Source of the DNA: Lewinellaceae bacterium
Lineage (GTDB): Bacteria; Bacteroidota; Bacteroidia; Chitinophagales; Saprospiraceae
Direction of reading: 5' to 3'
DNA length: 64,000 bases
Assembly (NCBI GenBank): GCA_016712415.1
Contig: JADJRC010000004.1
Coordinates: 1 to 64,000, forward strand
Positions 1 through 18,015 of this stretch are shown here, piece by piece. The position numbers were made by a program, and so were the translations under genes. Numbering within the stretch: the stretch's first letter is position 1; every line of letters starts with the position of its first letter. The notes under the pieces were generated by a model. That model saw only the letters and a program-made list of their open reading frames with translations, did not search any database and had not been told where the DNA came from.

Positions 1-192
1 GGGATCGTTCACGCTTCCATCGGCCGCGTGTCATTTTCTCCCGAACAGTTGGCCGACAATGCCCACGAACTCGTATCCACACTGGTCAGAATGAAACCGT
101 CGAGCGCCAAAGGTGTCTACATGAAAACGGTATCGGTTGCCAGCACGATGAGCCCCGGCATTGCCGTCGATCCGAAATCGATCAAGGTATAA
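1..192 (+). CDS. rplA: 50S ribosomal protein L1, C-terminal part
   Basis: The window opens inside this gene. Frame 1 reads without a stop to TAA at 190-192 and gives the last 63 residues of L1, starting GIVHASIGRVSF and ending DPKSIKV. L1 binds 23S rRNA at the mobile L1 stalk and moves with the E-site tRNA. In many bacteria it also represses its own operon. The motif SSAKGVYMK is typical of the L1 C-terminus. The rplJ gene follows after 51 bases, the standard order, so the two are probably co-transcribed. The start lies outside the window. Confidence 0.93.
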   Translation, partial: GIVHASIGRVSFSPEQLADNAHELVSTLVRMKPSSAKGVYMKTVSVASTMSPGIAVDPKSIKV

Positions 193-243
193 ACCCTTAC
201 TAAGACCTTAACAATCAACACTCACCATTTCAATATACAAGAA

Positions 244-765
244 ATGACCAGAGAAGATAAAAAAGTGGCGATAGCAGAATTGAAAGAAGAACTGAATACC
301 CCGTTTTTCTACTTCGCCGACTCTTCGACGCTCCCGGTTGCCAAGATCAACAAGTTCCGCCGGATGTGTTACGAAAAGGGCATTTCGGTCAAAGTGGCTA
401 AAAACACCTTGATTCAAAAGCCCTCGAAGATGCGCCTGAATCAAAAAGGATATGCAGCGCTTTATGAAACCCTGAAGGGCCCGACCACGATCCTGATCTC
501 GTCGAACCCCAAGGCGCCGGCCAAATTGCTGGAAGAGTTTCGCAAGACGGAAGCGCGCCCGCTGCTCAAAGCCGCCTACATCGATTCGTCGGTGTTCATC
601 GGCGACGAACAGCTTGCCGTGCTGACCAAACTGAAGAGCAAGGAAGAAGTGGTTGGCGATATCATCGGCCTGCTTCAGTCGCCGGCCAAGCGCCTCGCCA
701 GCCAGATCACGGCTACCGGAACCAAAATTGCCGGTATCGTCAAAACGCTGGAAGAGCGACAGTAA
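244..765 (+). CDS. rplJ: 50S ribosomal protein L10
   Basis: Encodes 173 residues, a normal length for L10. L10 (P0) anchors the L7/L12 dimers to the ribosomal stalk base and helps recruit translational GTPases. The N-terminal rRNA-binding domain starts MTREDKKVAIAEL and carries the family pattern with VAKNTLI near residue 56. The C-terminal helix that binds L7/L12 ends in KTLEERQ. The ATG at 244 is the only sensible start, 51 bases after rplA. A heptanucleotide repeat array begins six bases after the stop and separates it from rplL, which is unusual inside this highly conserved cluster. Confidence 0.97.
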   Translation: MTREDKKVAIAELKEELNTPFFYFADSSTLPVAKINKFRRMCYEKGISVKVAKNTLIQKPSKMRLNQKGYAALYETLKGPTTILISSNPKAPAKLLEEFRKTEARPLLKAAYIDSSVFIGDEQLAVLTKLKSKEEVVGDIIGLLQSPAKRLASQITATGTKIAGIVKTLEERQ

Positions 766-768
766 TAC

Positions 769-812
<44 letters not shown>

Positions 813-932
813 GCATCGCCGTTTGTCATGAATAATTAGGCTTCCAAGTTCGCACTATATCAACCCTTTAACCTTTGAAACCCCTGAACCTGTTCACTCA
901 CATTTCGCAAACAACTTTTAAAATTTTACAAA

Positions 933-1319
933 ATGGCAGATCTGAAAGCATTGGCAGAATCACTCGTGAACCTCACGATTAAAGAAGCCAACGAACTGGC
1001 CAATATCCTCAAAGACGATTACGGCATCGAACCTGCAGCGGCTGCTGTAGCTGTTGCCGGCCCTGCAGCTGGTGCTGCCGGTGGCGGCGAGGCTGGTCCG
1101 GCTGAAAAAACCGAATTCGACGTCGTCCTGAAGGATGCCGGCGCCAACAAACTCAATGTCGTGAAGGAAGTGAAAAACCTGCTCGGCCTGGGTCTGAAAG
1201 AAGCCAAAGATCTGGTAGACGGAGCGCCCAGCCCGCTGAAAAGCGGCGTGAACAAGGCAGAAGCCGAGTCTATCAAAGCAGCACTCGAAGGCGCCGGTGC
1301 AGTAGTCGAAGTGAAGTAA
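933..1319 (+). CDS. rplL: 50S ribosomal protein L7/L12
   Basis: Encodes 128 residues. L7/L12 forms the flexible ribosomal stalk that recruits and activates elongation factor GTPases. The N-terminal dimerisation helices (residues about 1-33, ADLKALAESLVNLTIKEANE) bind L10. An Ala/Gly-rich hinge follows (about 36-60). The C-terminal domain contains EKTEFDVVLKDAG and the conserved VKEVKNLLGLGLKEAKDLVDGAP, ending in VVEVK. The start at 933 follows an A-rich stretch, as is common in Bacteroidota, which make little use of Shine-Dalgarno sites. It is followed by a 297-base gap holding a long hairpin before rpoB. Confidence 0.97.
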   Translation: MADLKALAESLVNLTIKEANELANILKDDYGIEPAAAAVAVAGPAAGAAGGGEAGPAEKTEFDVVLKDAGANKLNVVKEVKNLLGLGLKEAKDLVDGAPSPLKSGVNKAEAESIKAALEGAGAVVEVK

Positions 1320-1430
1320 GCGGTAGTTTCTGGTTTGGGTCTCCGGTTGCAATCCGGAACCACTTCGGTTAACGTACTTCTTACTGATTTTCGACAAATG
1401 CCTGGTATTCAACCTTTATTCAGATATTAG

Positions 1431-1481
1431 CGATTGGGCTTAACGCGCCTCCACATGTGTGGAGACGTGTTAAGCCTATCG
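1431..1481 (+). promoter_or_regulatory. Long hairpin in the rplL-rpoB intergenic region
   Basis: Two 20-base arms, 1436-1455 and 1458-1477, pair at 17 of 20 positions, and two of the three exceptions are G-U in RNA. The loop is only two bases. CGAT/ATCG outside the arms extends the stem past a one-base bulge. No U-run follows, so it is not a classical terminator. In Escherichia coli the same gap holds an attenuator and an RNase III processing site. A similar role here, setting the ratio of ribosomal protein to polymerase transcripts, is inference. The rest of 1320-1616 holds no gene. Confidence 0.75.
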
Positions 1482-1616
1482 CTGTCTGTAAGGGGTTCAG
1501 GTTTGAACTTTTACCCCTTTTATTCGTTTAAACAGGCTTGCACTATTTTTTGCAGGCCATTGCCGCACAAAGGCGCGGCAACATTGCCAACCAGCATTCA
1601 AGCATACTTTGCAAAA

Positions 1617-5456
<3,840 letters not shown>

Positions 5457-5461
5457 TCATC

Positions 5462-5526
5462 ACGGCAGACGGTAGACGGTGCGCCCCGGCAAAACCGTCC
5501 ACCGTCTGCCGTCTACCGTCTACCGT
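5462..5526 (+). repeat. Heptanucleotide repeats arranged as an inverted repeat after rpoB
   Basis: Starts five bases after the rpoB stop. The left arm 5462-5480 and right arm 5494-5512 pair at 18 of 19 positions around a 13-base spacer. The right side continues as heptads of the type ACCGTCT to 5526. The left arm is the same heptad in reverse (CGGTAGA). The last unit donates the GTG proposed as start of the next gene. It could act as a partial terminator or a processing hairpin between rpoB and the inserted gene. Confidence 0.9.
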
Positions 5527-6598
5527 GGATTATATCTGTACATGGATTTATCTGGACAGCCCGGAAGAAAGTTCCGAGTATCCCCAGGTTGGCAAACAGT
5601 CGCACCTGCCTGCGTTTCAAAAGGTTTACTGGAAATGTGTGGCGGTGTTTTTTGCCTGTAGTACAAAGTTTAATCCCGACCGGCGCCATGTGTTGTTTAC
5701 CAACAAACGCGCGGATGAAATACCGGAAGTGGACGGCTTGGACCTGAAGCGTTTTTTGACAGACCGAAATGTAGACATCGTCACGATCCCGCTGACCTGG
5801 CAAACGCCGGAAGGCTATTTTGGAAAGTGGCGCAACCAGTTCTATATTTTTGACATACTACAGTTCATTGAAAATCAACGTGACGCGTTCCCAACAGTAC
5901 GACGGACTTCCAAGTCCGTCGCCGCAGAAGACTCGACGGACTTGGAAGTCCGTCGTACAGAGGGTAGCGAGCCGGGTTTTGTCATCCTCGATTCGGATTG
6001 TATCGTCAACCGGCCGCTGGACGGGCTGTTTGCCCAAATCAGGCAATACGGGCTGCTTGCCCTGCCGATGCCTTACAGCGAAACGCACAACATCAACGGC
6101 GTGACGCGGGAGGAAATGCGGCGGATATATGCCGAACTCGACGGCGCCGACCCCGGAAATGACCCGGTGTATTACGGCGGCGAAATTTTTGCGGCTACCC
6201 TTCCGGTTATCCGGAAAGTGAACCGGATCGCTCCGGTGTTGTGGACGAAAATGCTGGAACGTTTTGATAAAGGACGACCCAAATTGAATGAAGAAGCCCA
6301 CTTTTTGAGTTATTGTTACCATAAAATCGGTGGTTTCGGCTCACTGGAGGGATTCATCAAACGCATCTGGACCTCGCCGAAATACTCGAACGTTCAGCCC
6401 GAAGACGCGCAATTGCCCATCTGGCATTTGCCTTCGGAAAAAACGGGCGGCATTGCCCTGCTTTTTAAACAATTGCAGGGGGAAAATTGGGACTGGAAAA
6501 GTCTGGGTGGTTATGTCGGCGTTCCCAAACGGAAAAGATACCTCGACCTGAAGCACCGCATCAAACACACGTTGATATACAAATGGCTGACACGCTAG
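5525..6598 (+). CDS. Putative glycosyltransferase-like protein inserted between rpoB and rpoC
   Basis: Encodes 357 residues with no signal peptide or membrane segment. The pattern resembles a GT-A type glycosyltransferase: FVILDSDCIVNRPLDGLF near residue 152 holds a DxD motif that would bind a metal-nucleotide sugar, and later blocks include NPDRRHVLFTNKRAD and YYGGEIFAATLP. The exact family and substrate are unknown. The start is uncertain. No in-frame ATG exists near the front, so GTG 5525, inside the end of the heptad repeat, is used. A perfect 25-base inverted repeat is inserted in frame at 5897-5958, encoding a stretch with SKSVAAEDSTDLEV just before the DxD. Its place between rpoB and rpoC suggests co-transcription with polymerase genes, which is odd. 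Confidence 0.7.
   Translation: MDYICTWIYLDSPEESSEYPQVGKQSHLPAFQKVYWKCVAVFFACSTKFNPDRRHVLFTNKRADEIPEVDGLDLKRFLTDRNVDIVTIPLTWQTPEGYFGKWRNQFYIFDILQFIENQRDAFPTVRRTSKSVAAEDSTDLEVRRTEGSEPGFVILDSDCIVNRPLDGLFAQIRQYGLLALPMPYSETHNINGVTREEMRRIYAELDGADPGNDPVYYGGEIFAATLPVIRKVNRIAPVLWTKMLERFDKGRPKLNEEAHFLSYCYHKIGGFGSLEGFIKRIWTSPKYSNVQPEDAQLPIWHLPSEKTGGIALLFKQLQGENWDWKSLGGYVGVPKRKRYLDLKHRIKHTLIYKWLTR
5897..5958 (+). repeat. Perfect inverted repeat inserted in frame in the glycosyltransferase-like gene
   Basis: Two perfect 25-base arms (5897-5921 and 5934-5958) surround a 12-base spacer. Each arm is itself nearly palindromic around ACGGACTTCCAAGTCCGT. The same palindrome occurs three times at 50195-50300 in an intergenic site, so this is a dispersed REP-like element. 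Here it contributes about 20 codons without breaking the frame. Confidence 0.93.
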
Positions 6599-6695
6599 TT
6601 TAAATAATACCGCTTAAAACCAACCTGACCCAATCGACCAGAGTTGACCCTTATTTGAACCGCACGGTTTTTTGAACTTTTGAACAAATCTGCAT

Positions 6696-11000
<4,305 letters not shown>

Positions 11001-11005
11001 ATGGT

Positions 11006-11078
11006 AGGACGGAAATCCTTTTCCGTCCAATATTTTGCGCCGCCGTTCCGGATATCCGGAGCGGCGGCGCTGTTTTTA
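11006..11078 (+). terminator. Double hairpin terminator after rpoC
   Basis: The first hairpin (11006-11027) has nine-base perfect arms GGACGGAAA/TTTCCGTCC. The second (11037-11070) pairs 16 of 17 positions with GC-rich arms and is followed by TGTTTTTA. Position, stem strength and T-run fit intrinsic termination of the polymerase operon. Confidence 0.8.
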
Positions 11079-11124
11079 GGGCAAAAAATGCTTACTTTTG
11101 TTGGCAGAAAAACTGCCCGCTTAT

Positions 11125-11751
11125 ATGAGTGCAACTATTCCGGCTGAAAAAGAAATTACCTTGGAAAATATGGTAGCGCAATACGGCGCTATCGTATTGC
11201 AGACGCCATTGTCGAAAAAGGATTTTTCGGAACTGGCCGAACGTTACCCGGATGTGCTCATAGAACGGGAAAAAAACGGTATAACCACCATTATGTCTCC
11301 TGTTAAAAAAGGGTCAGGGCAACGTGAATCCACCTTGCTTGTTCTGATTGGCATTTGGAACCTCCGGCATAAACTGGGTAAACTATACAGCCCGTCTACA
11401 GGGTTTGATCTGCCCGATGGCTCCATTAAGTCGCCGGATGCTGCCTGGATATCCAATGATCGCCCGGATTCCGGTGAAGAGCATTTTGTGCAGGTCGTTC
11501 CCGACTTTGTCGCTGAAATACGCTCCGGCAGCGATCCCCTGAAAAAACTTCAACGCAAAATGACAGATACCTGGATTGCCAACGGTGTTCGCCTCGCGTG
11601 GCTGATCGATCCTTACGACGAAAAAGTGTACATCTATCGTCCCGGAGAAGCCGTGCGGATTGTGGCAGGTTTTTCAGGCAAAACACTTGCGGGCGAAGAT
11701 GTGTTGCCGGGTTTTGAGTTGCCGTTGGAAGAAATGATGCGCGGGAAATAG
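11125..11751 (+). CDS. Uma2 family (DUF820) putative restriction-endonuclease-fold protein
   Basis: Encodes 208 residues from ATG 11125; the frame is open from 11098, but MSATIPAEKEITLENM is the better start. Uma2 proteins have a PD-(D/E)xK nuclease fold, and most have no known role. Visible family marks are KSPDAAWIS (about residue 105), PDFVAEIRSGSDPLKKLQRKM (about 130), then NGVRLAWLIDPYDEKVYIYRPG. The candidate catalytic acid and lysine are therefore present. It stands alone after the rpoC terminator and converges on the next minus-strand gene with only five bases between the stops. Confidence 0.85.
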   Translation: MSATIPAEKEITLENMVAQYGAIVLQTPLSKKDFSELAERYPDVLIEREKNGITTIMSPVKKGSGQRESTLLVLIGIWNLRHKLGKLYSPSTGFDLPDGSIKSPDAAWISNDRPDSGEEHFVQVVPDFVAEIRSGSDPLKKLQRKMTDTWIANGVRLAWLIDPYDEKVYIYRPGEAVRIVAGFSGKTLAGEDVLPGFELPLEEMMRGK

Positions 11752-11756
11752 TTTTC

Positions 11757-13540
11757 CTACTCCTTCACCACCTTTCCCGATTGCGCCACAACACCCCTGT
11801 ATCGCACCTGCCATCCATACATACCAGCCGGCAGTGTTTTTGTATCGATGTCGGTATCAAAATCGTTCAGGGTCCGGGTGATGAGGGGCCTACCGAGCAG
11901 GTCAAACAGGACAAAAACCGGGTTTTCGCCGGTCATGGCGGGCAGCGACACGCGGAGCAGGTCGCCGCAGGGATTGGGCGATACCTGCGCCCTGGGCAGC
12001 ACCGGCAGCAGTTCGGACAAGCCGACCGTACCGACCTGCACCATCCGGCAGAAGGTATCTGAAGCGAAGGCGTTGCTCACCGTCAGGCAGACATTGTAAG
12101 TCCCTGCTGCGGGGAAAACGTGTACCGGGCTGGTGTCCTGGCTGGCGCCTCCGTCGCCGAAATCCCAGTGCCAGGCCGTGGGCGCGTAGTACGACAGGTC
12201 GGTGAAGGTGACGGCCAGCGGCGCGAGGGTATCCTCCACGTCGTGGCGGAACAGCGCCACGGGCAGGTTGTTAATACCCAGGCTGTCGCAGGCGGAGCCG
12301 TCCACCGGGCCGAGGCGGTAGTTGGGGTAGTAGGCGTTGGCGCCAAAGGTATAGTAAGGCAATTCTAAAGCGCGCAACCTGACACGGCAGTTTATTCCTT
12401 TGCGGTTAGGGAAATCCATGATATGTATAAACCTGGTACCCCCGGCCCAATTGTAAATCTTTCCATCGGGACCATGCTGAAAAATGAGAACGAAGCTTGT
12501 ATTGCTGGCCCATTTGGTTCAAAAAAATCATAAAAACCATCCCATTCAGCCACCTTTATCCTGGATGCCATAATGTCGAACTCATTCAAATCATACTGTT
12601 CCATTGTTGTAAAGGAGCCTTTAATAACATATAAAAACCGACTGTTCGAAGAAAAAGCAGCAGCGTAGCCATAACCATATTCTTCAATTTCTGCGGGGAT
12701 ATGCCTCAGATTGGATAACAATCCTGTACAGCGGTCAAAATCATAGATAGCTACTCCGCTTTGAATATCGTTGATAAGAAATCGTTCACCATTCTGTGAG
12801 AATTCACTCCACCCCAAATAAAAAAAAGTATCAACTATAGTCGGGTTTTCGATTTCCTGTATCCAGGGGCCTTGTATTCCTTCCGGAGTAGAAAGAAAGC
12901 GGTAAAAGCGATTATTGACATTGTCAGGCAATAATACCCACCAATCGCGTCCATTAGCATGCCGATTAGCGCATGCGGTTTGTAAACAACCCTCTGTCAA
13001 TACAGAATCTTTAAAAACCACTTGCCCCAAGCCCTGATTGGCATTCATATCTATTCGGGAATGAAGCAATGCTCCATATTGGCACACTAAATTCGGGCCT
13101 GGAGGGTCTGATTCGAAGCGGATGTGAAAGACTTCATGAATGTTGTTGTCAACGGGTAAAGCAAAAATACCTTGAATAACAGGATAAGAACCCCATCCCT
13201 GTGGGCCACAATTTGCATAATATATACTGCTATCAACTCCTCCATTAATGTACTCGCCATTTTCCATTATTGCATGGTTTTGTGTTCTGATAATGCAACC
13301 ATTTGTGTAGTACTGAAGCATACCTTCAGTGCTGGAAATAGAAACATTGGCATTGCCCATCATTATTTTTCCTTCTATTTTTTCAATCTGTGGCGGTAAA
13401 ATATTGAAGTCAACTATAAAATCAGTAGAAGAATCGTCAGAAGGGTTGTAACCCCCTGACATCCAAATATAATCATGTTTTTGGCAGAAGACAGGGGCAA
13501 GGGTAAAAAAGCAGAAAAGGAAGAGAATATGTTGTTTCAT
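11757..13540 (-). CDS. Secreted protein with PKD domain and T9SS sorting domain (gene C1, one frameshift)
   Basis: Two minus-strand frames make one gene. The upstream part (13540 to about 12513) starts MKQHILFLFCFFTLAPVFCQ, a signal peptide, and resembles a propeller-like reporter protein of the Bacteroidota. The downstream part (to 11757) has a PKD domain (PTAWHWDFGDGGASQDTSPVH) and a T9SS type A tail (VSPNPCGDLLRVS ... GWQVRYRGVV). One missing A in the run at 12513-12515 joins them as EPKWASNTSFVLIFQHGPDGKIYNWAGG; with that base restored the length is a multiple of three (594 residues). It follows gene B1 after a hairpin and is probably the second gene of that operon. The substrate or ligand is unknown. 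Confidence 0.75.
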
Positions 13541-13558
13541 GGCAGGAAATGATTGATT

Positions 13559-13588
13559 ATGGGGGACTCTAGACCTGAAGTCCCCCAT
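13559..13588 (-). promoter_or_regulatory. Intercistronic hairpin between B1 and C1
   Basis: Ten-base perfect arms (13559-13568 and 13579-13588) sit in the 65-base gap between the B1 stop and the C1 start. No U-run follows. Hairpins at the same position occur in the B2-A2 and B3-A3 gaps with different sequences. Confidence 0.75.
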
Positions 13589-13605
13589 AGAATAAACAGA
13601 ACAGG

Positions 13606-16600
13606 TTAATGCCGGATAATAATCGCCGTGGAGTACAGGTCCAGCCCGTCGCGGGTAATGCGCGCCAAGTATATTCCGCCGGGCAGCGTATTTGAGGGTG
13701 TCCGGTTGTCGCCGGGATATATTGTGGCATCCGAAACCTTTTCTCCCAGCGTGTTGAAAAGTTGCAGGCGGTAATTACCTGCCGGGGCATTTGCAGGGAT
13801 CGAGGTATTCAGCGCCTGGTCCGCCGGGTTGGGGTAAACGCGGATACCTGCATCCGTCATTTTTACGCCGGCTTTGCTGTCGCGTTCTTCGACTTCCGGG
13901 CAATCCACATCGGGCAGGGAAATACCCGTGTACTTTTCGTACAGGCTTCTTGCGTTGTACACGGCAGGGCCGTTGACGTAGGGACACGCGCTTCCGATGG
14001 CGTACAGGGTGTCGATCATTTCCGGAGAGGGTTGCAACCCGGAAACAAACGATTCGAGATAGATGCGAAGCACCTCTTTTTCATTCGCTTCATAAACGTT
14101 GGCCGGGGCGATGTTTCCCAGCAGGGCAAGCGTCCCTGCTATACCGTTCAGCCGCTGTTGCGTCAATTCCAGGGCAAGTGTTTCCGATGCCGATTGTGCG
14201 ACCATCAACTCCTGCACGAGGCTGTCGCGCAACGCTTGGCCGGTTTCCTGCTCAACCGGGTCGGTCGTTTGGGCTAACAGCGAGTCGAGCAGTGTTTTTT
14301 GAAGGAGCAATGTATCGATCACCTCTGCCTGGCTTTCCAGCGCGGCTTTTTGTGCGGCATCGATCGCATACAAGGCGCGGATACGTTCGCCTGCCTCGAC
14401 CAAACCGGCGACGGGAGAATACTGATGGGCGTTCACAAACGCATCCATAACGGGATTTCCGGATACGAGCGCCGGGTTGTGGTACAGTTTTTCATACAAA
14501 TGGCGTTCGTCGATCCAGCGGGCGGCTTCCGGGAAATAAACGTATCCCGCTGCGCCGGAAGCGACGGAATCGTCCCAGGCTGTTATTTCGTCGGCGAAAA
14601 ACAGCGGAGCGGTGATCGGGCAATCGTAATGGCATGTTGGCGGGATATTGCTCGGGACATTAGGTACGAACCAAATATTAACGGGAGCATTATTACTGGG
14701 GCTCTCTCCAGCCGCATTTCGCACGAAATAATTTGAAGCATTAGGATTTACTGTGATTAGATCTATGAATGCTCCAAGTAGGGCCGGGTTGACGTTGATC
14801 CATTGATTGCCAAAGGTCGTATCCGGCGTTCCCTGCAGCCCTGTATTGGCTCCGGCTTCGTAGCGCAAACCGTTTTCTGTGTAGTTCGACATGGTGTTGC
14901 AGGCGAAACGGGTGCCGGTAGCCGAGAGCCTGAAGATGGCGCCGTATCTTCCGTTGACGAGGTTGTTGCGGGTGTAAGTTCCGTTCTGATGAAAAGTGAC
15001 GGCCAGATCGCGCGTATTCGGCGCAGTGGAAATAATGTCGTTGCATCCTACGAGGTTATTGTGGCTGCCTGATACAGTGATGCCGGCGCTGAAGTTGTTG
15101 ATGCCGTCTATGCACTGGTGATTGATAAATATTCCGGCGCCTGCATGCCCCGCGTCGCTGTTGTCATGAACCCATGCGCCGGAATAATTGCCCAGCATAA
15201 TGCCATTGCTTCCCTGGTTGACGTTGACCGTGTTTCTGTGAATGTTTGCCTGTTCGAGTACATCCGCTGAAAGCCCCTGGGTCCTGATGCCTGACGAATT
15301 GCAGGTGTTATTTACCTGGTTCACATCGATGATATTTCGCGCAATTTCCGGTGCGGATTGCGCTGGTGTAAAATCCGCCAGAAAAATCCCCGTCAATGGC
15401 AACAAATCGGGAAACTGTGTACTTGGGTTCACCTTGATATAATTATTCTGTATACCCCGGAAGAAATTGTTGCTGTTTCCAGTATATGTCGCAGCTGAGC
15501 AGTAGTTTGATATAAAGACGCCAGTGTGTTGCTTGAGCATTCTGCATTCGGTTATTTGAATACGTGTCCCCGTCGTCGAAGTAGATAGAATTTCGGAGGC
15601 GAGGTAAAATCCACAGGCACAGTCGTCAAAATCGGGCGACGGATTCGACGCAAACATACCGTTTCCCCTGTACCTGATTCCATTCACGCCTTGTGCCGTG
15701 CCATCCTTGAAACGCACAGCAACGCCGCCATACGATTCAAAGGTTGATATCATATACGCCCCAGGCAGAATTCTCGAGAATCGACAGTTTCTGTTAATTG
15801 AAAGTTCCGTGTCATACGCATCAATGCCTACGGCAAGGTCGTGAAAAGTATTCTGTGAAGCATAACCCAGTGGTAGAAGGTTGACACTCCCGGCATTGCC
15901 GAGGTAGATGCCTGCAAATCCGCGTTCGTTGAAATAAGGAACAGCAAGCTGGCATGATCCGAATACAGCCTGGATATCGTTCATTGATGTAAGACTACAT
16001 ATATTATATAAAGGCCCTGTGCCGTCAAATTCATTTTCCTCAAAAAAGTCCATTACAAATGGGCCCTCCGTTGCTCGTATTCCGATAAAGTTCGCTTCGG
16101 AAATGTGTTTTCTGATCTCCAGAGTGCTGCTCAGCCCCGGCACGCACGGCGTACAAAGCGTCTTCCACCGATGCATCCGTGCCGGTAGTAAGTTTGGCGT
16201 CCGGGTCCACGTGGATGCCCCTCCATAAACAGTGACAATCCGGGTCGGGGTTGCCGCTGACTATCGTTCCCTGGCGTAAAGTGAAATTGAACGGCGCTTT
16301 CACATCGAATCCGGCGAGACCCGGTTGTACGTGTACGGTGGCTGAGGCAAAAGAGAAGTCCTTGTCAATGTCAACGATTCCACTGGAATACACGACACAA
16401 CTGCCATTATAAGCGGAGCCGGGAAGAACGCAAGCGTAATCGCTCAAATTGGTTGTCTGCCCGTCTCTGCCGATAAAGATACCCTGTACAGGCACATTCA
16501 GGTTTTTTGTTACCGTATGAACAGTTCCATTGGGACAGGTGTACTGGTGGGTGACGTTGATTGATGACACGACGCAGGTGTTGATTTTGGTTAAGAGGAT

Positions 16601-17416
16601 AATTCCCTGAACGGGCGCGCCCTGAAAAAAAGTTATCGAGGGTCAAACATGCTCCGGCGACATTCGGTGTAACAATCCAGGAATGGGCTCCTCCGCTTGT
16701 ACATTCTGCGCCGAGCTCCAGTTTCAGCACACTGCATTCCGTATATAGTTTTGCGGTAAACTCGCCGGAACAACAGGATGGGATTGTTCCACAGAAAACC
16801 CTAATGTTTTTTTGGCAAACAAGTCCTCCGCTTGTCGAATAGGTAACCGTATAATCTCCACTGGCTGAGTAAGTGTGTGTCGGGTCGGCCTGGGAAGATG
16901 TATTGCCGTCGCCAAAATCCCAGTTCTGTCCCGTTAATAGCCCGGCATCGAAGGTGACAGAGCATCCATTTACTGTGTACCCAAAATTTTATCGCTGCAC
17001 CCTTCTGTACAACCTACAGTGATTTGTTTGAGACAGGTGTACATCACGCCGCCAACTGTAACCGTGTGCGTGACGGTCCGGTTGGAAAAACCTGCTCCGA
17101 CCCGAATGTGTGGAGTGGGTTGGCAACATCGGAAGCGGAAACGAAACCCGCTCCCGTGGTCTGAAACGTCCAGAAGTGCGAGACACCGGCGCCGCTACTC
17201 ACCGGTTGGAATTCCACATCGCAGTCATTTATTGAAAAGGTGAAATCGGCCTGTGGATCGCATTGGGCAAATGATACAGGGAGATGGGTAGTGAACAAAA
17301 AGAAAGTCAGTATTACCCCTACAGAATATTTAATCTGTCGGCAAATGCCGGGAATCTGCCCCCCCCCCTAAAAATAATTTGTATAAATGGTTGATAAAGA
17401 GCATGTAGTTTTTCAT
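13606..17416 (-). pseudogene. Giant secreted PKD/beta-helix T9SS protein, frame-disrupted (gene B1)
   Basis: One large gene read in at least six pieces. From ATG 17416 (MKNYMLF) a poly-G tract leads to the hydrophobic stretch GVILTFFLFTTHLPVSFAQ, a signal peptide. A PKD-like domain follows (DPQADFTFSINDCDVEFQPVSSG), then a region with LGAECTSGGAHSW and NVTHQYTCPNG. The long uninterrupted part (13606-16176) is a right-handed beta-helix (for example HRNTVNVNQGSNGIMLGNYSG), then an alpha-helical stretch (about residues 590-720 of that part), and a T9SS tail (YPNPADQALNTSIPANAPAGNYRLQL ending IIIRH). Frame breaks cluster between 16000 and 17100. They could be decay or homopolymer error. C1 lies downstream. 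Confidence 0.7.
17359..17368 (-). repeat. Poly-G tract (10 G on the minus strand) at codon 17 of B1
   Basis: Reading from ATG 17416, codons 1-16 end in TTA and then enter ten G. With ten G the frame stops at TAA nine codons after the tract region. With nine or twelve G it runs straight into the B1 signal peptide. As read the gene is therefore out of frame by one base. Confidence 0.8.
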
Positions 17417-18015
17417 TGAATCGAGTTTTTAGTGATGAATAACAAAAGTATGCGAAAAAGTCACAGCGCTTGCAAACGGCACATCCTGCTTTCCGCGCAA
17501 GGCGGCAAAGCGAACAACGAACTCCGGCAGAGCGGGCCCCTGCCGAAAGAAAAATTGAAAGGATGGTGCTGAAAAGTTTGCAGTAAGGGGATTATATCAA
17601 GTTCCCGGATACAGGAATGGCGCGGTGTGTTCTGTGCGTTAAATGATGGCTAACTGTAATGAGTATACGGTGAAAAAATCTCGAAATACGTGTTGTACGG
17701 TAAATACGGAAGGTTTCTGTGCGGAAAAATCGGATGAAGCGCTGTGAAAAAGAAGCCGGATAGTAACAAACGATCCGCTTCACAAAGTCAAAGAAAAACA
17801 ACAGCCGCCATACCGGCAACTTCGCGGAGTAATTTAACACAGCCCGGCATGGATCGTATTTTCTCCTTCCTGCATCAATCATGAGGCCATATCCGGTTTT
17901 ACCCCTTCACAAACGAAAGCACATTGCCCTGCCTCTGTTCGCACCATTGCGAAGTACATCAGAGTCAGAGGCTTTTGCCGGCCATCAGCAAAGATAAGGG
18001 AAAGCGCCAGGCACG
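17399..18015 (-). repeat. Intergenic repeat module R1
   Basis: About 600 bases shared with 24079-24703 and, over about 430 bases, with 29269-29700. It contains the promoter, the MKNYMLF start and a stretch without genes. At its distal end (17899 to about 17999) there is a start-less fragment of a T9SS protein C-terminus. Apart from these I see nothing coding in it. Confidence 0.85.
17443..17476 (-). promoter_or_regulatory. Bacteroidota-type promoter of module R1
   Basis: On the minus strand TTTG (17476-17473), then 22 bases, then TACTTTTG (17450-17443), an exact match to the published Bacteroidota consensus TAnnTTTG with an upstream TTG/TTTG. ATG 17416 lies 26 bases further on. The same 34 bases occur upstream of B2 and B3. 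Confidence 0.8.

Noticed and set aside
193..243. Possible L10 leader regulatory RNA before rplJ
   Set aside because: The 51-base gap is too short and shows no stem-rich leader.
1434..1616. Longer rpoB start at TTG 1434
   Set aside because: The added 61 residues cover the intergenic hairpin and do not resemble the conserved RpoB N-terminus. ATG 1617 fits.
17417..18015. Small open frames inside modules R1-R3
   Set aside because: They overlap the promoter and repeat, have no domain, and differ in frame between the copies. Only the T9SS-tail remnant is convincing.
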